Positions 33,610-43,205 of a stretch of 64,000 bases of DNA are shown here, piece after piece. The DNA is taken from positions 1,426,001 to 1,490,000 of the forward strand of contig NZ_CP013187.1 in assembly GCF_001444405.1 (NCBI RefSeq), read 5' to 3'. The notes under the pieces are model-generated. The model had not been told where the DNA came from. It ran no database searches and saw only the letters and a list, made by a program, of their open reading frames with translations. Position 1 is the stretch's first letter. The number at the start of each line of letters is the position of its first letter. Origin of the DNA: Pseudoalteromonas phenolica (GTDB lineage: Bacteria > Pseudomonadota > Gammaproteobacteria > Enterobacterales > Alteromonadaceae). Both the position numbers and the translations under genes were made by a program.

Positions 33610-33886
33610 TGAATTTGTATTCAGAGTCACAACGTGACTTAGTGATTGCATTCTAACGCCTATATATGTGCTTCGCAATCATTAATCACTTTAAAAGTCA
33701 TCATTAATTAATGAGTTGGCTGATATTTGTGCGGGTTGTGTGTTAGTTGAGCTATTCGTAGCAGTGAAGAGTCGAACTTATTAATTTATAAGATGAAATA
33801 CTCGACTTATTGCTAAGCTCTTTTCAAATTTGGTTGTTTTATGCTTGTGGCATCAAATAACACCAACATCCGAAGTAGGAGATGTG

Positions 33887-35377
33887 ATGACAACATCGAA
33901 TTTAGATAACCGAGGCGAGTCAGCCCAACAAGACAGTTATCAAAATTTACACCGTGCAAGTTCTGAATTTAAAACACGCGACGAATATTTAGAGCATGAA
34001 TTGCAAATTATGCAGCCTAAACGTTGGCGTCCAAACCTGCCATTCAAAGATTACCGATTTGAATTGGAAGACACTATTCCAGCCATGGCGGGGACCATAG
34101 GTAAAATTGTGATGGTGGGGGCAATTGCCGCAACATTTGCCGCACCTTTAGGGCTAGGCGAAGGCTTTATTCTTGAAAATGTGCGCTACGAATTGTTAAT
34201 CGTTGCTCTATTTATTTTACTGTTTTCTGGTTTTCTATTACCAACGGCAAACTTAGCTGGTACCCATGGACCATTAATTCCACTTATTCCTATTGTGGTT
34301 GCGGCGGGTGGTCACCCGATGGCGTTTGGTTTGCTCATAGGGGCATTTGGTTTATTACTGGCGGTCAGTAAAGGTGGGAGTGTTTTAGCTGGGCTCACCA
34401 GTCGAGGAGTCTGTGGTGGTTTGCTTTTATACCTTGGCTTTATTGGCACAACTTCGCAAGTTAAGAAGTTGTTTGCATGGGCAGAAGGTATTGATATGTC
34501 TCATATCGCTTTTATTATTATTCTCAGTACCATCGTTTTATATGCGTTATTAGAGCACTTTAAAAAGCGTTGGCTGGCGGTGCCATTAAGCTGTTTACTT
34601 GGCGGTGGTGTTGCTTTTGCACTTGGTGCGCCGTTTGAGTTTAAAACAGGGCCAGGCCTACCAAACATGAACCCTATGTATTGGTGGGGTGAAAACACGG
34701 GGTGGATGCTAGGGTTACCTACGCTTGAAAGCTTTATTGTTGTTCTGCCTTTTGCCATTCTAGCTGTAGCCATGTGGTCACCTGATTTTTTAGGTCATCA
34801 AGTTTTTCAAAAAATCAGTTACCCAGCACGTACTGAAAAAGTTCAAATGAACATTGACGATACGATGACGAGTGCGTCTATTCGTCAGACCTTCGGATCT
34901 ATTTTAGGTGGTGCTAATTTTACCTCTTCATGGGGCACATACATCGTGCCAGCTGCTATTGCGAAACGTCCAATTCCCGCAGGAGCAATATTAACGGCAT
35001 TGTTTTGTGTCATTGCTAGTATCTGGGGTTACCCTATGGATTTAGCTATTTGGCAACCCGTATTGTGTGTTGCATTGATTGTCGGTGTGTTTATTCCATT
35101 GCTTGAGGCGGGTATGGAAATGACACGCGAAGGTAAAACAACTCAGTCAGCAGCCATTGTTGTTTTCTCATCGGCATTAGTTAATCCAGCGTTTGGTTGG
35201 TCTTTAACTATGTTACTAGATAACTTAGGTTTAATTGGTTGTAAGGAGCGAAGTAAAGAGCTTAGCTCAATGAACCGCTGGATCATTCCACTTATCATGT
35301 TTGTAGTTTTAACAGGTGTGATGGCGCTTGTTGGTTTGTTACCAGGCTTGCCAGCAATTATGCCAAGTTTTAGATAA
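33887..35377 (+). CDS. DUF3360-family membrane transporter
   Basis: 496-residue polytopic membrane protein. After a hydrophilic N-terminus (PKRWRPNLPFKDYRFELEDTIPAMAGTIGK) come about 11-12 helices, with ANLAGTHGPLIPLIPIVVAAGGHP as the most striking conserved piece. I recognise it as the uncharacterised DUF3360 family, which looks like NCS2/SulP-type carriers; the substrate is unknown. ATG 33887 has AGGAG 7 bases ahead and is preferred to the upstream 33830. Confidence 0.8.
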   Translation: MTTSNLDNRGESAQQDSYQNLHRASSEFKTRDEYLEHELQIMQPKRWRPNLPFKDYRFELEDTIPAMAGTIGKIVMVGAIAATFAAPLGLGEGFILENVRYELLIVALFILLFSGFLLPTANLAGTHGPLIPLIPIVVAAGGHPMAFGLLIGAFGLLLAVSKGGSVLAGLTSRGVCGGLLLYLGFIGTTSQVKKLFAWAEGIDMSHIAFIIILSTIVLYALLEHFKKRWLAVPLSCLLGGGVAFALGAPFEFKTGPGLPNMNPMYWWGENTGWMLGLPTLESFIVVLPFAILAVAMWSPDFLGHQVFQKISYPARTEKVQMNIDDTMTSASIRQTFGSILGGANFTSSWGTYIVPAAIAKRPIPAGAILTALFCVIASIWGYPMDLAIWQPVLCVALIVGVFIPLLEAGMEMTREGKTTQSAAIVVFSSALVNPAFGWSLTMLLDNLGLIGCKERSKELSSMNRWIIPLIMFVVLTGVMALVGLLPGLPAIMPSFR

Positions 35378-35385
35378 ACTAAATG

Positions 35386-35413
35386 GGCAGAGTGTAAAAA
35401 ATTCTGCCTTTTT
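35386..35413 (+). terminator. Terminator of the DUF3360 gene
   Basis: GGCAGA at 35386 and TCTGCC at 35403 form a stem, followed by TTTTT. Confidence 0.7.
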
Positions 35414-35780
35414 ACTCCTTCCCAGTATTAAATATCATACTCTTTTGTTAGCTTATCTCTTTCTTATTTACTACACGATATTTTGTCTGTAATGTGATTT
35501 GTCAGTCTCTGAATTAGCTACATATGTAAATTAACCCTTTATTCTTAATTTTATGTTTTTATTTAAAGGGCTTGTCCAAGTGGTCGATAAGTTTATGTAA
35601 CTAATAGGAAATGTTTACTTAGAATGTTTCTGCTAATTACGTTCAAAAAATCGCCATTTACAATTGTTTAAGCTTTGTAACTTGATTAAGTAGAATCAGC
35701 TTAACAATACTCAAAGGTTGTGGTGAAATGGTTTGGTCGTGTTTTAGCCAATAATAATAAACCGTAGTGTGGAAAGACTT
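35414..35780. other. Intergenic region before the FapA-like gene
   Basis: About 370 AT-rich bases. They must contain the promoter for 35781; I see no repeat, RNA or small gene. Confidence 0.4.
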
Positions 35781-37412
35781 ATGTCATTATTTCGTTTTGA
35801 TGAGGGTGATGGATATGTGTACTTATTGTCACACCCTATCGAGTCAGGGTTCCCTGCTAGCGCTTCACAACTCTTAGAGTTGATAGAACAGTCAAGTTAT
35901 GCTGATTTTGAAGTTATACATGCCAATATAGGCAAACTGTTTTCATCAGGTGATGACTACGGTAAAGATTCTTTGGTTGTTGCTAAAGCGATTGATGCAT
36001 CAATCATGATCAAAGTCGACGAATCAAACATGATGGCCAACGCGCAAGTGACAACCGCTTGCGGTGGTAAAATCATATCTCTAGATGACGCGAAAGCGGC
36101 ACTTCAAAAAGCTGGCGTTGTGAAAGGTGTCAATCGTGATGCACTTGAACAATGCTTAGGCCAACAATTCGAACAACCCCCAGGCGCCCAATACAGTGCC
36201 ATTGTTGCGCATGGTCAGCGTGCAAAAGATGGCACAGATGCACGATTCGTGCGTTTATGCATGACAGCTCAAGATAGAGTTTTAAGTCCGCAAGAGAAAG
36301 ATGGTGGCAAAGTAGATATGCGCGATTTAGGCGCAATTATCACGGTTAAGCCGGGCAGCCCTCTAATGAAGAGAATTCCAGCAACAGAAGGCTCACAAGG
36401 TTACTCTGTTTTTGGTGATGTGATAGAGGCTAAACCTGGGAAAAACTTTGCAATTGAGGTGCTTGAAGGCACCAAAATTTCAGATAAAGACCCAAATCTG
36501 TTAATTGCAGATGCTAAAGGTGTACCTGTGGCTTTGCCAAGAGGGATGCGGGTCGATGATGTTTTATGCTACAACGACGTTGATGTTACTACGGGCCATA
36601 TAGAGTTTGATGGCTCGATTATTATAAGTGGTGATGTCAAAGATGGTATGAAAGTAAAAGCAACTGGAGATATAACTGTTCTGGGTTTTGTTGAATCAGC
36701 TGATTTACAAAGTGAGAATGCCATTACCATCGTACAAGGTGCGGTTGGTCGAAAAGTAACGGAAGAGTTAGATTTTTCTTGTTTTATTAAAGCAAAAAGA
36801 AGCATTTCAATAGGTTATGCGCAATATGTGCATATCGAGACTGAGCAAGATTTATTAATCGAAAAGCAGGCTTTGCATTGTAATTTATCTTCTAGAAGAC
36901 TCATCCGAGTTGGAAAAGGCGATACGCCACGAGGAAAGTTAATTGGTGGCAAGGTTTTAAATGCGTTGCGTATTGAGACTGGAGAATTAGGTGCACCTTC
37001 AGGAACTAAAACGCATATTGCTATCGCGCAATCGTTTCATGAGTTAAAAGAGAAGCAAACGGAGTTCAAGTTATTTGAAAAACGCTTAGCAGATAAGGCT
37101 GTTGCATTAACACGAGCCAAAATGAAAGCCTCAAAAGCGCCTGATACGCCTCAAAGAGCGGCCTATATAAATAAGCTTTTAGCAAATGAAAAACAGTTGA
37201 ATGTACACTATCAGCGAAATCAGCGTAATTTAAAGTTAGTTCAGCAAAAACTTAGACGCTTGTTGATGAGTAGCAGGGTTAAAGTCAATGAGTTAATGCA
37301 TCCAGGCATTGAGGTGACAATCGCAAGAGATTCAAAACAATTTACGCGGATTTATCCACCGCATTTAGTTAAATTGGACGAAGGCAAAATTACTCAACAG
37401 TTTTTGTCTTAA
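35781..37412 (+). CDS. FapA-family (DUF342) protein
   Basis: 543-residue cytoplasmic protein with the FapA architecture: an N-terminal domain, a central beta-helix region from about residue 170 (AIITVKPGSPLMKRIPATEGSQGYSVFGDVI, then SIIISGDVKDGMKVKATGDITVLG) and a C-terminal coiled coil. FapA proteins are linked to polar flagella and signalling in Vibrio, but no flagellar gene is beside it here. GGAAAG about 8 bases before ATG 35781 decides the start. A terminator follows. Confidence 0.85.
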   Translation: MSLFRFDEGDGYVYLLSHPIESGFPASASQLLELIEQSSYADFEVIHANIGKLFSSGDDYGKDSLVVAKAIDASIMIKVDESNMMANAQVTTACGGKIISLDDAKAALQKAGVVKGVNRDALEQCLGQQFEQPPGAQYSAIVAHGQRAKDGTDARFVRLCMTAQDRVLSPQEKDGGKVDMRDLGAIITVKPGSPLMKRIPATEGSQGYSVFGDVIEAKPGKNFAIEVLEGTKISDKDPNLLIADAKGVPVALPRGMRVDDVLCYNDVDVTTGHIEFDGSIIISGDVKDGMKVKATGDITVLGFVESADLQSENAITIVQGAVGRKVTEELDFSCFIKAKRSISIGYAQYVHIETEQDLLIEKQALHCNLSSRRLIRVGKGDTPRGKLIGGKVLNALRIETGELGAPSGTKTHIAIAQSFHELKEKQTEFKLFEKRLADKAVALTRAKMKASKAPDTPQRAAYINKLLANEKQLNVHYQRNQRNLKLVQQKLRRLLMSSRVKVNELMHPGIEVTIARDSKQFTRIYPPHLVKLDEGKITQQFLS

Positions 37413-37442
37413 AATTTTAAATTAAATTTCATTTCTTTTTTA

Positions 37443-37468
37443 AAAGGCTCCAGTGTTTCGGAGCCTTT
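37443..37468 (+). terminator. Terminator of the FapA-like gene
   Basis: AAAGGCTC and GAGCCTTT form the stem, with a further C-G pair inside, 30 bases past the stop codon. Confidence 0.8.
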
Positions 37469-37627
37469 ACATTTCTCGCTTCTTAAAATAATTTCAAATT
37501 TAAAAACTTATATAAATCAAAGTTTTATTTTCTTTTTGGTTTTTTATTTCAAAAAATATGCGACTTTTTTTCGCTCTACTGAAATTTGTTCATTTATGAA
37601 TCTTTGACTAAATTAAAGATTAAGAGT

Positions 37628-37641
37628 TGACACCGGTGTCA
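37628..37641. promoter_or_regulatory. LacI-type operator 1 before edd
   Basis: Perfect palindrome TGACACCGGTGTCA. An identical site lies 33 bases further at 37661. The same pattern occurs beside the lacI-type regulator gene and the TonB receptor gene. Confidence 0.88.
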
Positions 37642-37660
37642 GCTTTGTGGCTCAATAATA

Positions 37661-37674
37661 TGACACCGGTGTCA
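37661..37674. promoter_or_regulatory. LacI-type operator 2 before edd
   Basis: Second perfect TGACACCGGTGTCA, 33 bases (about three helical turns) from the first, so two repressor dimers could sit on the same face and cover the promoter. It lies directly before the conserved leader RNA. Confidence 0.88.
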
Positions 37675-37775
37675 GGTTGGGGTGAGAGACAACCTGATAG
37701 CGTACCTTTGAACGGGTAAATCTAAAGATGCTCGGTACATTTAGAGTGGAGTCTTTAATTGTACTGAGCCTTTTA
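37673..37775 (+). promoter_or_regulatory. Structured leader of edd with conserved hairpin (possible attenuator)
   Basis: Three hairpins in a row: CAGGTT/AACCTG (37673-37696), the 16-base TACCTTTGAACGGGTA (37703-37718, stem TACC/GGTA), and a long-loop stem CTCGGTACA/TGTACTGAG (37731-37768) followed by CCTTTTA. The 16-base element is repeated exactly in the zwf leader, where the same three-part order occurs. Start of edd is at 37807. Confidence 0.6.
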
Positions 37776-37806
37776 TCCTCTTAAATTTTGAGTAGAGTAG
37801 AATTTT

Positions 37807-39660
37807 ATGTTACATCCTCGTATCCAAGCCGTCACAGAGCGTGTTATCGAACGCAGCAAAGCAACACGCCAAGCCTACTTAGCACGCATCGAAGAAGCAA
37901 AAAAACAAACACGTGTGCGCGCTGGTTTAGGATGTGGCAACCTAGCTCACGTTATGGCTGCATGTTCAAGCTCTGATAAAGATCGCCTTAAGGCTGACGA
38001 GCAACCAAACCTAGCTATTATCAATTCATACAATGACATGCTTTCAGCGCATGTGCCTTACCTTGATTTTCCTCCGCTAATTAAAAAGATTGCAGAAAAA
38101 TATGACGCGACCGCACAAGTAGCTGGTGGCGTACCTGCAATGTGTGACGGGGTAACTCAAGGCCGTGATGGTATGGAATTATCGTTGTTTTCACGTGACG
38201 TGATTGCGATGTCTACAGCCGTTGCACTTTCACACGATGTATTTGATGGTGTTTTCTGTTTAGGTGTGTGTGACAAAATCGTACCGGGACTACTTATTGG
38301 TTCGCTTTCATTCGGTCATTTACCTATTTTCTTCTTACCAGCAGGTCCGATGCAATCTGGTATTCCAAATAAAGAAAAAGCCCGTGTTCGTCAAAAGTTC
38401 GCACAAGGTTTAGTATCTCGTGAAGAGTTACTTGAAGCAGAGAGTGCGTCATATCATAGCGCAGGTACTTGTACTTTCTACGGTACTGCCAACTCAAACC
38501 AGATGCTAATGGAGATCATGGGTCTTCATCTTCCTGGTAGCTCTTTCATCAACCCTTACACTGAATTACGTGATGGCCTTACAGGCAGTGCGGTTGAGTT
38601 GATGCTTAAGCAACTTATCGAAAGCAAAGATGCAAACCCAATCGGCGAAGTAGTGAGCGAAAAGACAGTGATCAATGGTCTAGTTGGCCTACTAGCTACA
38701 GGCGGTTCAACAAACCACGCAATTCACTTAGTTGCTATGGCGAAAGCGGCTGGTGTTCAAATTACTTGGAAAGATATGGCAGAGCTTTCAGAAGTTGTAC
38801 CACTACTTACACGTATTTACCCAAATGGTTCTGCGGATGTTAACCACTTCCAAGCAGCGGGTGGCATGGGCTTCTTAATGCGTGAACTGCGTGACGGTGG
38901 TTTCTTACACAATGATGTGAAGACTATTGTTGGTGAAGGTCTTGATGCTTATACCCAAGAGCCAGTGTTAGATGTTGATGACAACTTAATCATGTCTAGC
39001 AACACAGGTCCTAGCAAAGTGAAGTGGGTGCCTTGTCCTGAAAACTCACTAGACGAAGAAGTACTTCGCCCTGTGAGCAATCCATTCAATAAGCAAGGTG
39101 GCCTTCAGCTACTAACAGGCAACATTGGTAAAGCGGTTATCAAGGTTTCAGCTGTTCAAGAGCAACACCAAACTGTATCAGCACCTGCGAAAGTATTTAG
39201 TTCGCAAGCTGCACTACAAGATGCATTCGCTGCAGGCGAATTAAACACAGATTTTATTGCTGTTATTAAAGAGCAAGGTCCTAAAGCTAAGGGCATGCCA
39301 GAACTTCATAAATTAACGCCTGTGATGGCAACGCTTCAGGATCAAGGCTACAAAGTTGCGATTGTAACTGACGGCCGTATGTCTGGTGCGTCAGGTAAGG
39401 TACCAGCAGCAATCCACTTAGCACCAGAAGCAGTTGAAGGCGGGATCATAGCTAAGATTCATGACGGTGATTTGATTACTTTAGATGCACCAAATGGCGA
39501 TTTAATTCTTCATGTATCGGACGATGAGTTAGCAAAACGCGAGCATGTGATAAGTCATACTGAACCGACTTATGGCACAGGCCGTGAGTTATTCGCAGGG
39601 TTTAGGAATATCGTAAGCAGTGCAGACCTAGGCGCAAGTGCGTTTGGACTAGAAGAATAA
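37807..39660 (+). CDS. edd: 6-phosphogluconate dehydratase
   Basis: First dedicated enzyme of the Entner-Doudoroff pathway: 6-phosphogluconate to 2-keto-3-deoxy-6-phosphogluconate. 617 residues, an iron-sulfur dehydratase of the IlvD/Edd family. Signatures seen: AGGVPAMCDGVTQGRDGMELS, FDGVFCLGVCDKIVPGLLIG (cluster cysteines) and SDGRMSGASGKVPA-like VTDGRMSGASGKVPAAIHL. First gene of edd-eda-gap, behind two operators and a structured leader. Confidence 0.96.
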   Translation: MLHPRIQAVTERVIERSKATRQAYLARIEEAKKQTRVRAGLGCGNLAHVMAACSSSDKDRLKADEQPNLAIINSYNDMLSAHVPYLDFPPLIKKIAEKYDATAQVAGGVPAMCDGVTQGRDGMELSLFSRDVIAMSTAVALSHDVFDGVFCLGVCDKIVPGLLIGSLSFGHLPIFFLPAGPMQSGIPNKEKARVRQKFAQGLVSREELLEAESASYHSAGTCTFYGTANSNQMLMEIMGLHLPGSSFINPYTELRDGLTGSAVELMLKQLIESKDANPIGEVVSEKTVINGLVGLLATGGSTNHAIHLVAMAKAAGVQITWKDMAELSEVVPLLTRIYPNGSADVNHFQAAGGMGFLMRELRDGGFLHNDVKTIVGEGLDAYTQEPVLDVDDNLIMSSNTGPSKVKWVPCPENSLDEEVLRPVSNPFNKQGGLQLLTGNIGKAVIKVSAVQEQHQTVSAPAKVFSSQAALQDAFAAGELNTDFIAVIKEQGPKAKGMPELHKLTPVMATLQDQGYKVAIVTDGRMSGASGKVPAAIHLAPEAVEGGIIAKIHDGDLITLDAPNGDLILHVSDDELAKREHVISHTEPTYGTGRELFAGFRNIVSSADLGASAFGLEE

Positions 39661-39683
39661 TAGCATTGGGAATGAGGAATAAG

Positions 39684-40304
39684 ATGAGTATTGAAAACAT
39701 TTTAACATCAGCACCAGTTGTACCAGTGGTGGTGATTGAAAACTTAGAAGACGCTGTACCGTTAGCAAAAGCGTTATATAACGGTGGCCTAAAAGCACTA
39801 GAAATTACCCTCCGCACACCAGTGGCGGCAGAAGCGGTAAAGCTAATGAAAGAAGCAGTACCAGAAGCTTACGTCGGCACAGGTACTGTGATTGATAAAG
39901 CAACATTCGAAGCATCAGTTGCTGCCGGTGCTGACTTCATGGTGAGTCCTGGTGTAAATGATGAGCTTTTAGCGCTAGCTAAAGAAACTGACATTCCGTT
40001 TTTACCGGGTGCAGCCACACCAAGTGAAGTGATGAATTTAGCATCACATGGTTTTAAGTTTTTAAAATTCTTCCCAGCGGAAGCTGCGGGTGGCGCGCCA
40101 ATGCTTAAGTCAATTGGTGGCCCATTACCACAAGTTAAATTCTGCCCAACGGGTGGTATTAGCTTAGCAACAGCGCCTAAGTATCTAGCCTTAAATAACG
40201 TCGTGTGCGTTGGTGGTACTTGGATGTTAGATAAAGAACTTATCTCAAACAAAGATTGGCAGGCGATCGAAGCGCTTGCGAAACAAGCAAGTGAAGTAAA
40301 ATAG
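39684..40304 (+). CDS. eda: KDPG aldolase
   Basis: Splits 2-keto-3-deoxy-6-phosphogluconate into pyruvate and glyceraldehyde 3-phosphate. 206 residues. The Schiff-base lysine lies in FKFLKFFPAEAAGG, and ALEITLRTPVA and VGTGTV are the other family segments. I chose ATG 39684 (MSIENILTSAPVV) with GAGGA 6-10 bases ahead, over the TTG at 39666. It follows edd by 23 bases. Confidence 0.95.
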   Translation: MSIENILTSAPVVPVVVIENLEDAVPLAKALYNGGLKALEITLRTPVAAEAVKLMKEAVPEAYVGTGTVIDKATFEASVAAGADFMVSPGVNDELLALAKETDIPFLPGAATPSEVMNLASHGFKFLKFFPAEAAGGAPMLKSIGGPLPQVKFCPTGGISLATAPKYLALNNVVCVGGTWMLDKELISNKDWQAIEALAKQASEVK

Positions 40305-40318
40305 TCGAGGAACTGAAA

Positions 40319-41326
40319 ATGATTAATATCGCAATTAATGGTTATGGCCGTATCGGTCGCAATGTTTTACGAGCGCTATACGAGTCTGGTCAAAACGAAC
40401 AAATTAAAATTGTCGCTATCAACGACCTAGCACCTGCTAACGTGAATGCGCACTTAACTCAGTTTGATTCAGTGCATGGTCGTTTCAACCAAGAAGTTGT
40501 GCTAGCTGAAAACACGTTAGTGATTGGTAATGACGAAATCACACTTACGCAAGAACGTGATCCTGCTAACCTGCCTTGGAAAGCGCTTAACGTTGATATC
40601 GTATTAGAATGTACAGGTATTTTCACGTCACGTGATGCTGCGGCTAAGCACATTGAAGCGGGCGCTAAAAAAGTAATCGTTTCAGCACCTGGCACTGACC
40701 TTGATGCAACGGTTGTTCACGGTGTGAACTCTGAAGTGATCAACGCTTCTAGTAACATCATTTCAAATGCATCTTGTACAACCAACTGTCTTGCACCAGT
40801 TGCTAAAGCACTGAATGATGCAATTGGTATCGAACAGGGTAGCATGACAACCATTCACGCTTACACAAACGACCAAGTCCTTACTGATGTTTATCACCCG
40901 GATCTTTACCGTGCGCGTAGTGCAACTCAGTCTATGATCCCAACTAAAACAGGTGCTGCAAAAGCCGTTGGTCTAGTATTACCTGAGCTTGCAGGCAAGT
41001 TAGACGGCATGGCTGTTCGTGTACCAACTGTAAATGTGTCTTTAGTTGACTTAACTTTCATTGCTTCTCGCGAAACGACTGCTGAAGAAGTAAACGCAGC
41101 GGTTAAAGCGGCTGCAACTGAAGGAGCGATGGCTGAAGTACTTGAGTACAACGAACTTCCGCTTGTTTCAATTGACTTCAACCACAACCCAGCGTCATCA
41201 GTATTTGATTCAACGCAAACTAAAGTTGATGGTAAGCTTGTTAAAGTTATGGCTTGGTACGACAACGAATGGGGTTTCTCTAACCGTATGATCGACCAAG
41301 TTAAAGCATTAGGCCAATACCTATAA
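40319..41326 (+). CDS. gap: Glyceraldehyde-3-phosphate dehydrogenase
   Basis: Oxidises the glyceraldehyde 3-phosphate released by Eda, feeding lower glycolysis. 335 residues: NAD-binding INGYGRIGRNVLRALYE, catalytic cysteine in SNASCTTNCLAPVAK, histidine in TIHAYTNDQ, and WYDNEWGFSNRM near the end. It follows eda by 14 bases and is the last gene of the operon, so all enzymes after 6-phosphogluconate are produced together. The terminator is at 41348. Confidence 0.95.
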   Translation: MINIAINGYGRIGRNVLRALYESGQNEQIKIVAINDLAPANVNAHLTQFDSVHGRFNQEVVLAENTLVIGNDEITLTQERDPANLPWKALNVDIVLECTGIFTSRDAAAKHIEAGAKKVIVSAPGTDLDATVVHGVNSEVINASSNIISNASCTTNCLAPVAKALNDAIGIEQGSMTTIHAYTNDQVLTDVYHPDLYRARSATQSMIPTKTGAAKAVGLVLPELAGKLDGMAVRVPTVNVSLVDLTFIASRETTAEEVNAAVKAAATEGAMAEVLEYNELPLVSIDFNHNPASSVFDSTQTKVDGKLVKVMAWYDNEWGFSNRMIDQVKALGQYL

Positions 41327-41347
41327 GTTAAAGTTAAAATTGGCAAT

Positions 41348-41377
41348 AAAAAACCGCTTCGATAAGCGGTTTTTTTA
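41348..41377 (+). terminator. Terminator of edd-eda-gap
   Basis: CCGCTT-CGAT-AAGCGG with A run before and T run after; stable hairpin 21 bases past the gap stop. Confidence 0.92.
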
Positions 41378-41433
41378 TGTCTGGTTAAATATGTTTATCT
41401 AATGAAAGAAGTTTAGATATTATTAGTAAAAGT

Positions 41434-42096
41434 CTATGCTTCTGTTTCGTCTTGTTCTGCTTCTATTTCCGGTAACGGCCAACCACCTAATGCTTGCCAT
41501 TTATTTACGATAAAGCAAAATAATTCGGCTGTACGTTCAGTGTCGTAAAGGGCAGAGTGTGCTTGGCTATTGTCAAATTCAATACCGGCTGTGCGGCATG
41601 CTTTAGCAAGTACAGTCTGGCCTAGTGCAAGACCTGCCAAAGAGGTTGTATCAAAGCTAACAAACGGATGAAAAGGAGTGCGCTTTATTTTATTACGCTC
41701 TATCGCTGCATTTAAAAAACCATGATCAAATGCGGCATTATGTGCAACAACCACTGAGCGAGAGCAACCCGCAGCTTTTTGGGCTTTTCTCACCATTTTA
41801 CAGATTTCTTTGATGACAACAGCTTCATCTTCAGCACCACGTAATTCTGAAAACGGATCAATGCCGTTAAATTCAATGGCAGCTTGCTCGATGTTTGCAC
41901 CTTCGAAAGGCTTAACATGAAAGTGTAGAGTTTGATCTAAACTTAGAACACCTTCATCATCCATTTTTAAAGTTGTGGCAGCGATTTCTAATAGCGCATC
42001 TGTGTCTTTGTTAAAGCCAGCTGTTTCTACGTCGATAACTACAGGAAAGAAACCACGAAAGCGTTGGGAAAATAAAGTTTGCTCTTGATCTGCCAT
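41434..42096 (-). CDS. rnt: Ribonuclease T
   Basis: 3'-5' exonuclease that trims the 3' ends of tRNA and other stable RNAs. 220 residues, DEDD family: FFPVVIDVETAGFN (Exo I), AHNAAFDHGFL (Exo II) and QAHSALYDTERTAELF (Exo III with the catalytic histidine). Length equals that of known RNase T. It is divergent from motY. Confidence 0.95.
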   Translation of the reverse strand: MADQEQTLFSQRFRGFFPVVIDVETAGFNKDTDALLEIAATTLKMDDEGVLSLDQTLHFHVKPFEGANIEQAAIEFNGIDPFSELRGAEDEAVVIKEICKMVRKAQKAAGCSRSVVVAHNAAFDHGFLNAAIERNKIKRTPFHPFVSFDTTSLAGLALGQTVLAKACRTAGIEFDNSQAHSALYDTERTAELFCFIVNKWQALGGWPLPEIEAEQDETEA

Positions 42097-42272
42097 AATG
42101 CACTTATGTTATGAATTTAAGGGGCGTATTATACTGTTTAGATAGATTTTTGCGACCCGAAATATGTCTCATTCATTTTGACTTATTGAGTGTTAAGACT
42201 GGCGGCATATTTCTTGCTTTTGAGTTGTTGAGATCATCAAAGCGGCATTATTTTGTCAGTACGGAGAACGTT

Positions 42273-43148
42273 GTGAAGTACAAAGCATATTTATTCGGTT
42301 TAGGACTGTTATTCGCAGACATTGGATTTGCAGATGCAGCTATGCGTCAGTATAGCGCCAATGCAGACAGTTCAAATTGGGATGTAAATAAGACCAAACG
42401 CCTTTCTTGTGCTTTGCATCATGAAATCCCATATTATGGCGAAGCCATTTTTAATGTCGTGGCCAGCAAAAATAAAGATCTGACTTTTAACCTCGATATG
42501 GTTGTTCGCCCAGAAACCTATGACTTTGCAGGTTTACAATCGGTACCGCCACAATGGCGTGCAGGGGTACCTGTACGTGATATCAGCAAAATGCAGCTAT
42601 TAAAAAAGTTTGATGGCGAACTAAATAATGATGTTTCTTGGGAAATGCTCACAGAGCTTGAAAAAGGTTTTCACCCAACTTTCTATTATAAAGACTGGCA
42701 AAATAGTGCTGATCGTATTTCTGTCGCGCTCTCATCTGTAAACTTTAGACAAGCTTATTGGGCGTTTTTACAATGCCGCGATAATTTGCTGCCATACAGC
42801 TTCGAAGACATTGCCTTTACAGTAATGAATTATAAAAAGAACTCTAGCGATTTAACCAAATCGTCTCGCAAGCGCCTCGAGATGATAGGTGAGTATCTTA
42901 AAAACGATGACAATATTGAATCTATCTTTATATCGGCTTATACCGACAGCTATGGTGGTCGATGGATAAATATGGAGCTTTCGAAGAAACGTGCTAAAGC
43001 GATAAAAGACTATATGGCGAGTATGGGTGTGCCAGCCGATAAAATTCAAACAGAAGGGTTTGGTGAGAAGCGTCATGTGCAACCTAATGATAATGCCATC
43101 GGTCGTGGTAAAAACCGTCGAGTAGTTATTCAGATAGCAAAACCATAG
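42273..43148 (+). CDS. motY: Sodium-driven flagellar motor protein MotY
   Basis: Part of the T ring of the polar sodium-driven flagellar motor; an outer-membrane-associated periplasmic protein. 291 residues from GTG 42273, with GGAGAAC ahead; this start gives a proper signal peptide (MKYKAYLFGLGLLFADIGFA). The N-terminal stator-binding domain has LEKGFHPTFYYKDWQNSADR and LLPYSFEDIAFT; the C-terminal OmpA-like peptidoglycan domain has SAYTDSYGGRWINMELSKKR and GFGEKRHVQPN...GRGKNRRV. No other motor gene is nearby, as is usual for motY. Confidence 0.95.
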   Translation: MKYKAYLFGLGLLFADIGFADAAMRQYSANADSSNWDVNKTKRLSCALHHEIPYYGEAIFNVVASKNKDLTFNLDMVVRPETYDFAGLQSVPPQWRAGVPVRDISKMQLLKKFDGELNNDVSWEMLTELEKGFHPTFYYKDWQNSADRISVALSSVNFRQAYWAFLQCRDNLLPYSFEDIAFTVMNYKKNSSDLTKSSRKRLEMIGEYLKNDDNIESIFISAYTDSYGGRWINMELSKKRAKAIKDYMASMGVPADKIQTEGFGEKRHVQPNDNAIGRGKNRRVVIQIAKP

Positions 43149-43161
43149 TTTTGATTGGTTT

Positions 43162-43199
43162 AAAAATAGAAAAGGCGGCCCAGGTCGCCTTTTCTATTT
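43162..43199. terminator. Bidirectional terminator motY/mnmC
   Basis: 15-base perfect stem AAAATAGAAAAGGCG / CGCCTTTTCTATTTT around an 8-base loop between convergent genes. Confidence 0.92.
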
Positions 43200-43205
43200 T
43201 AATGG

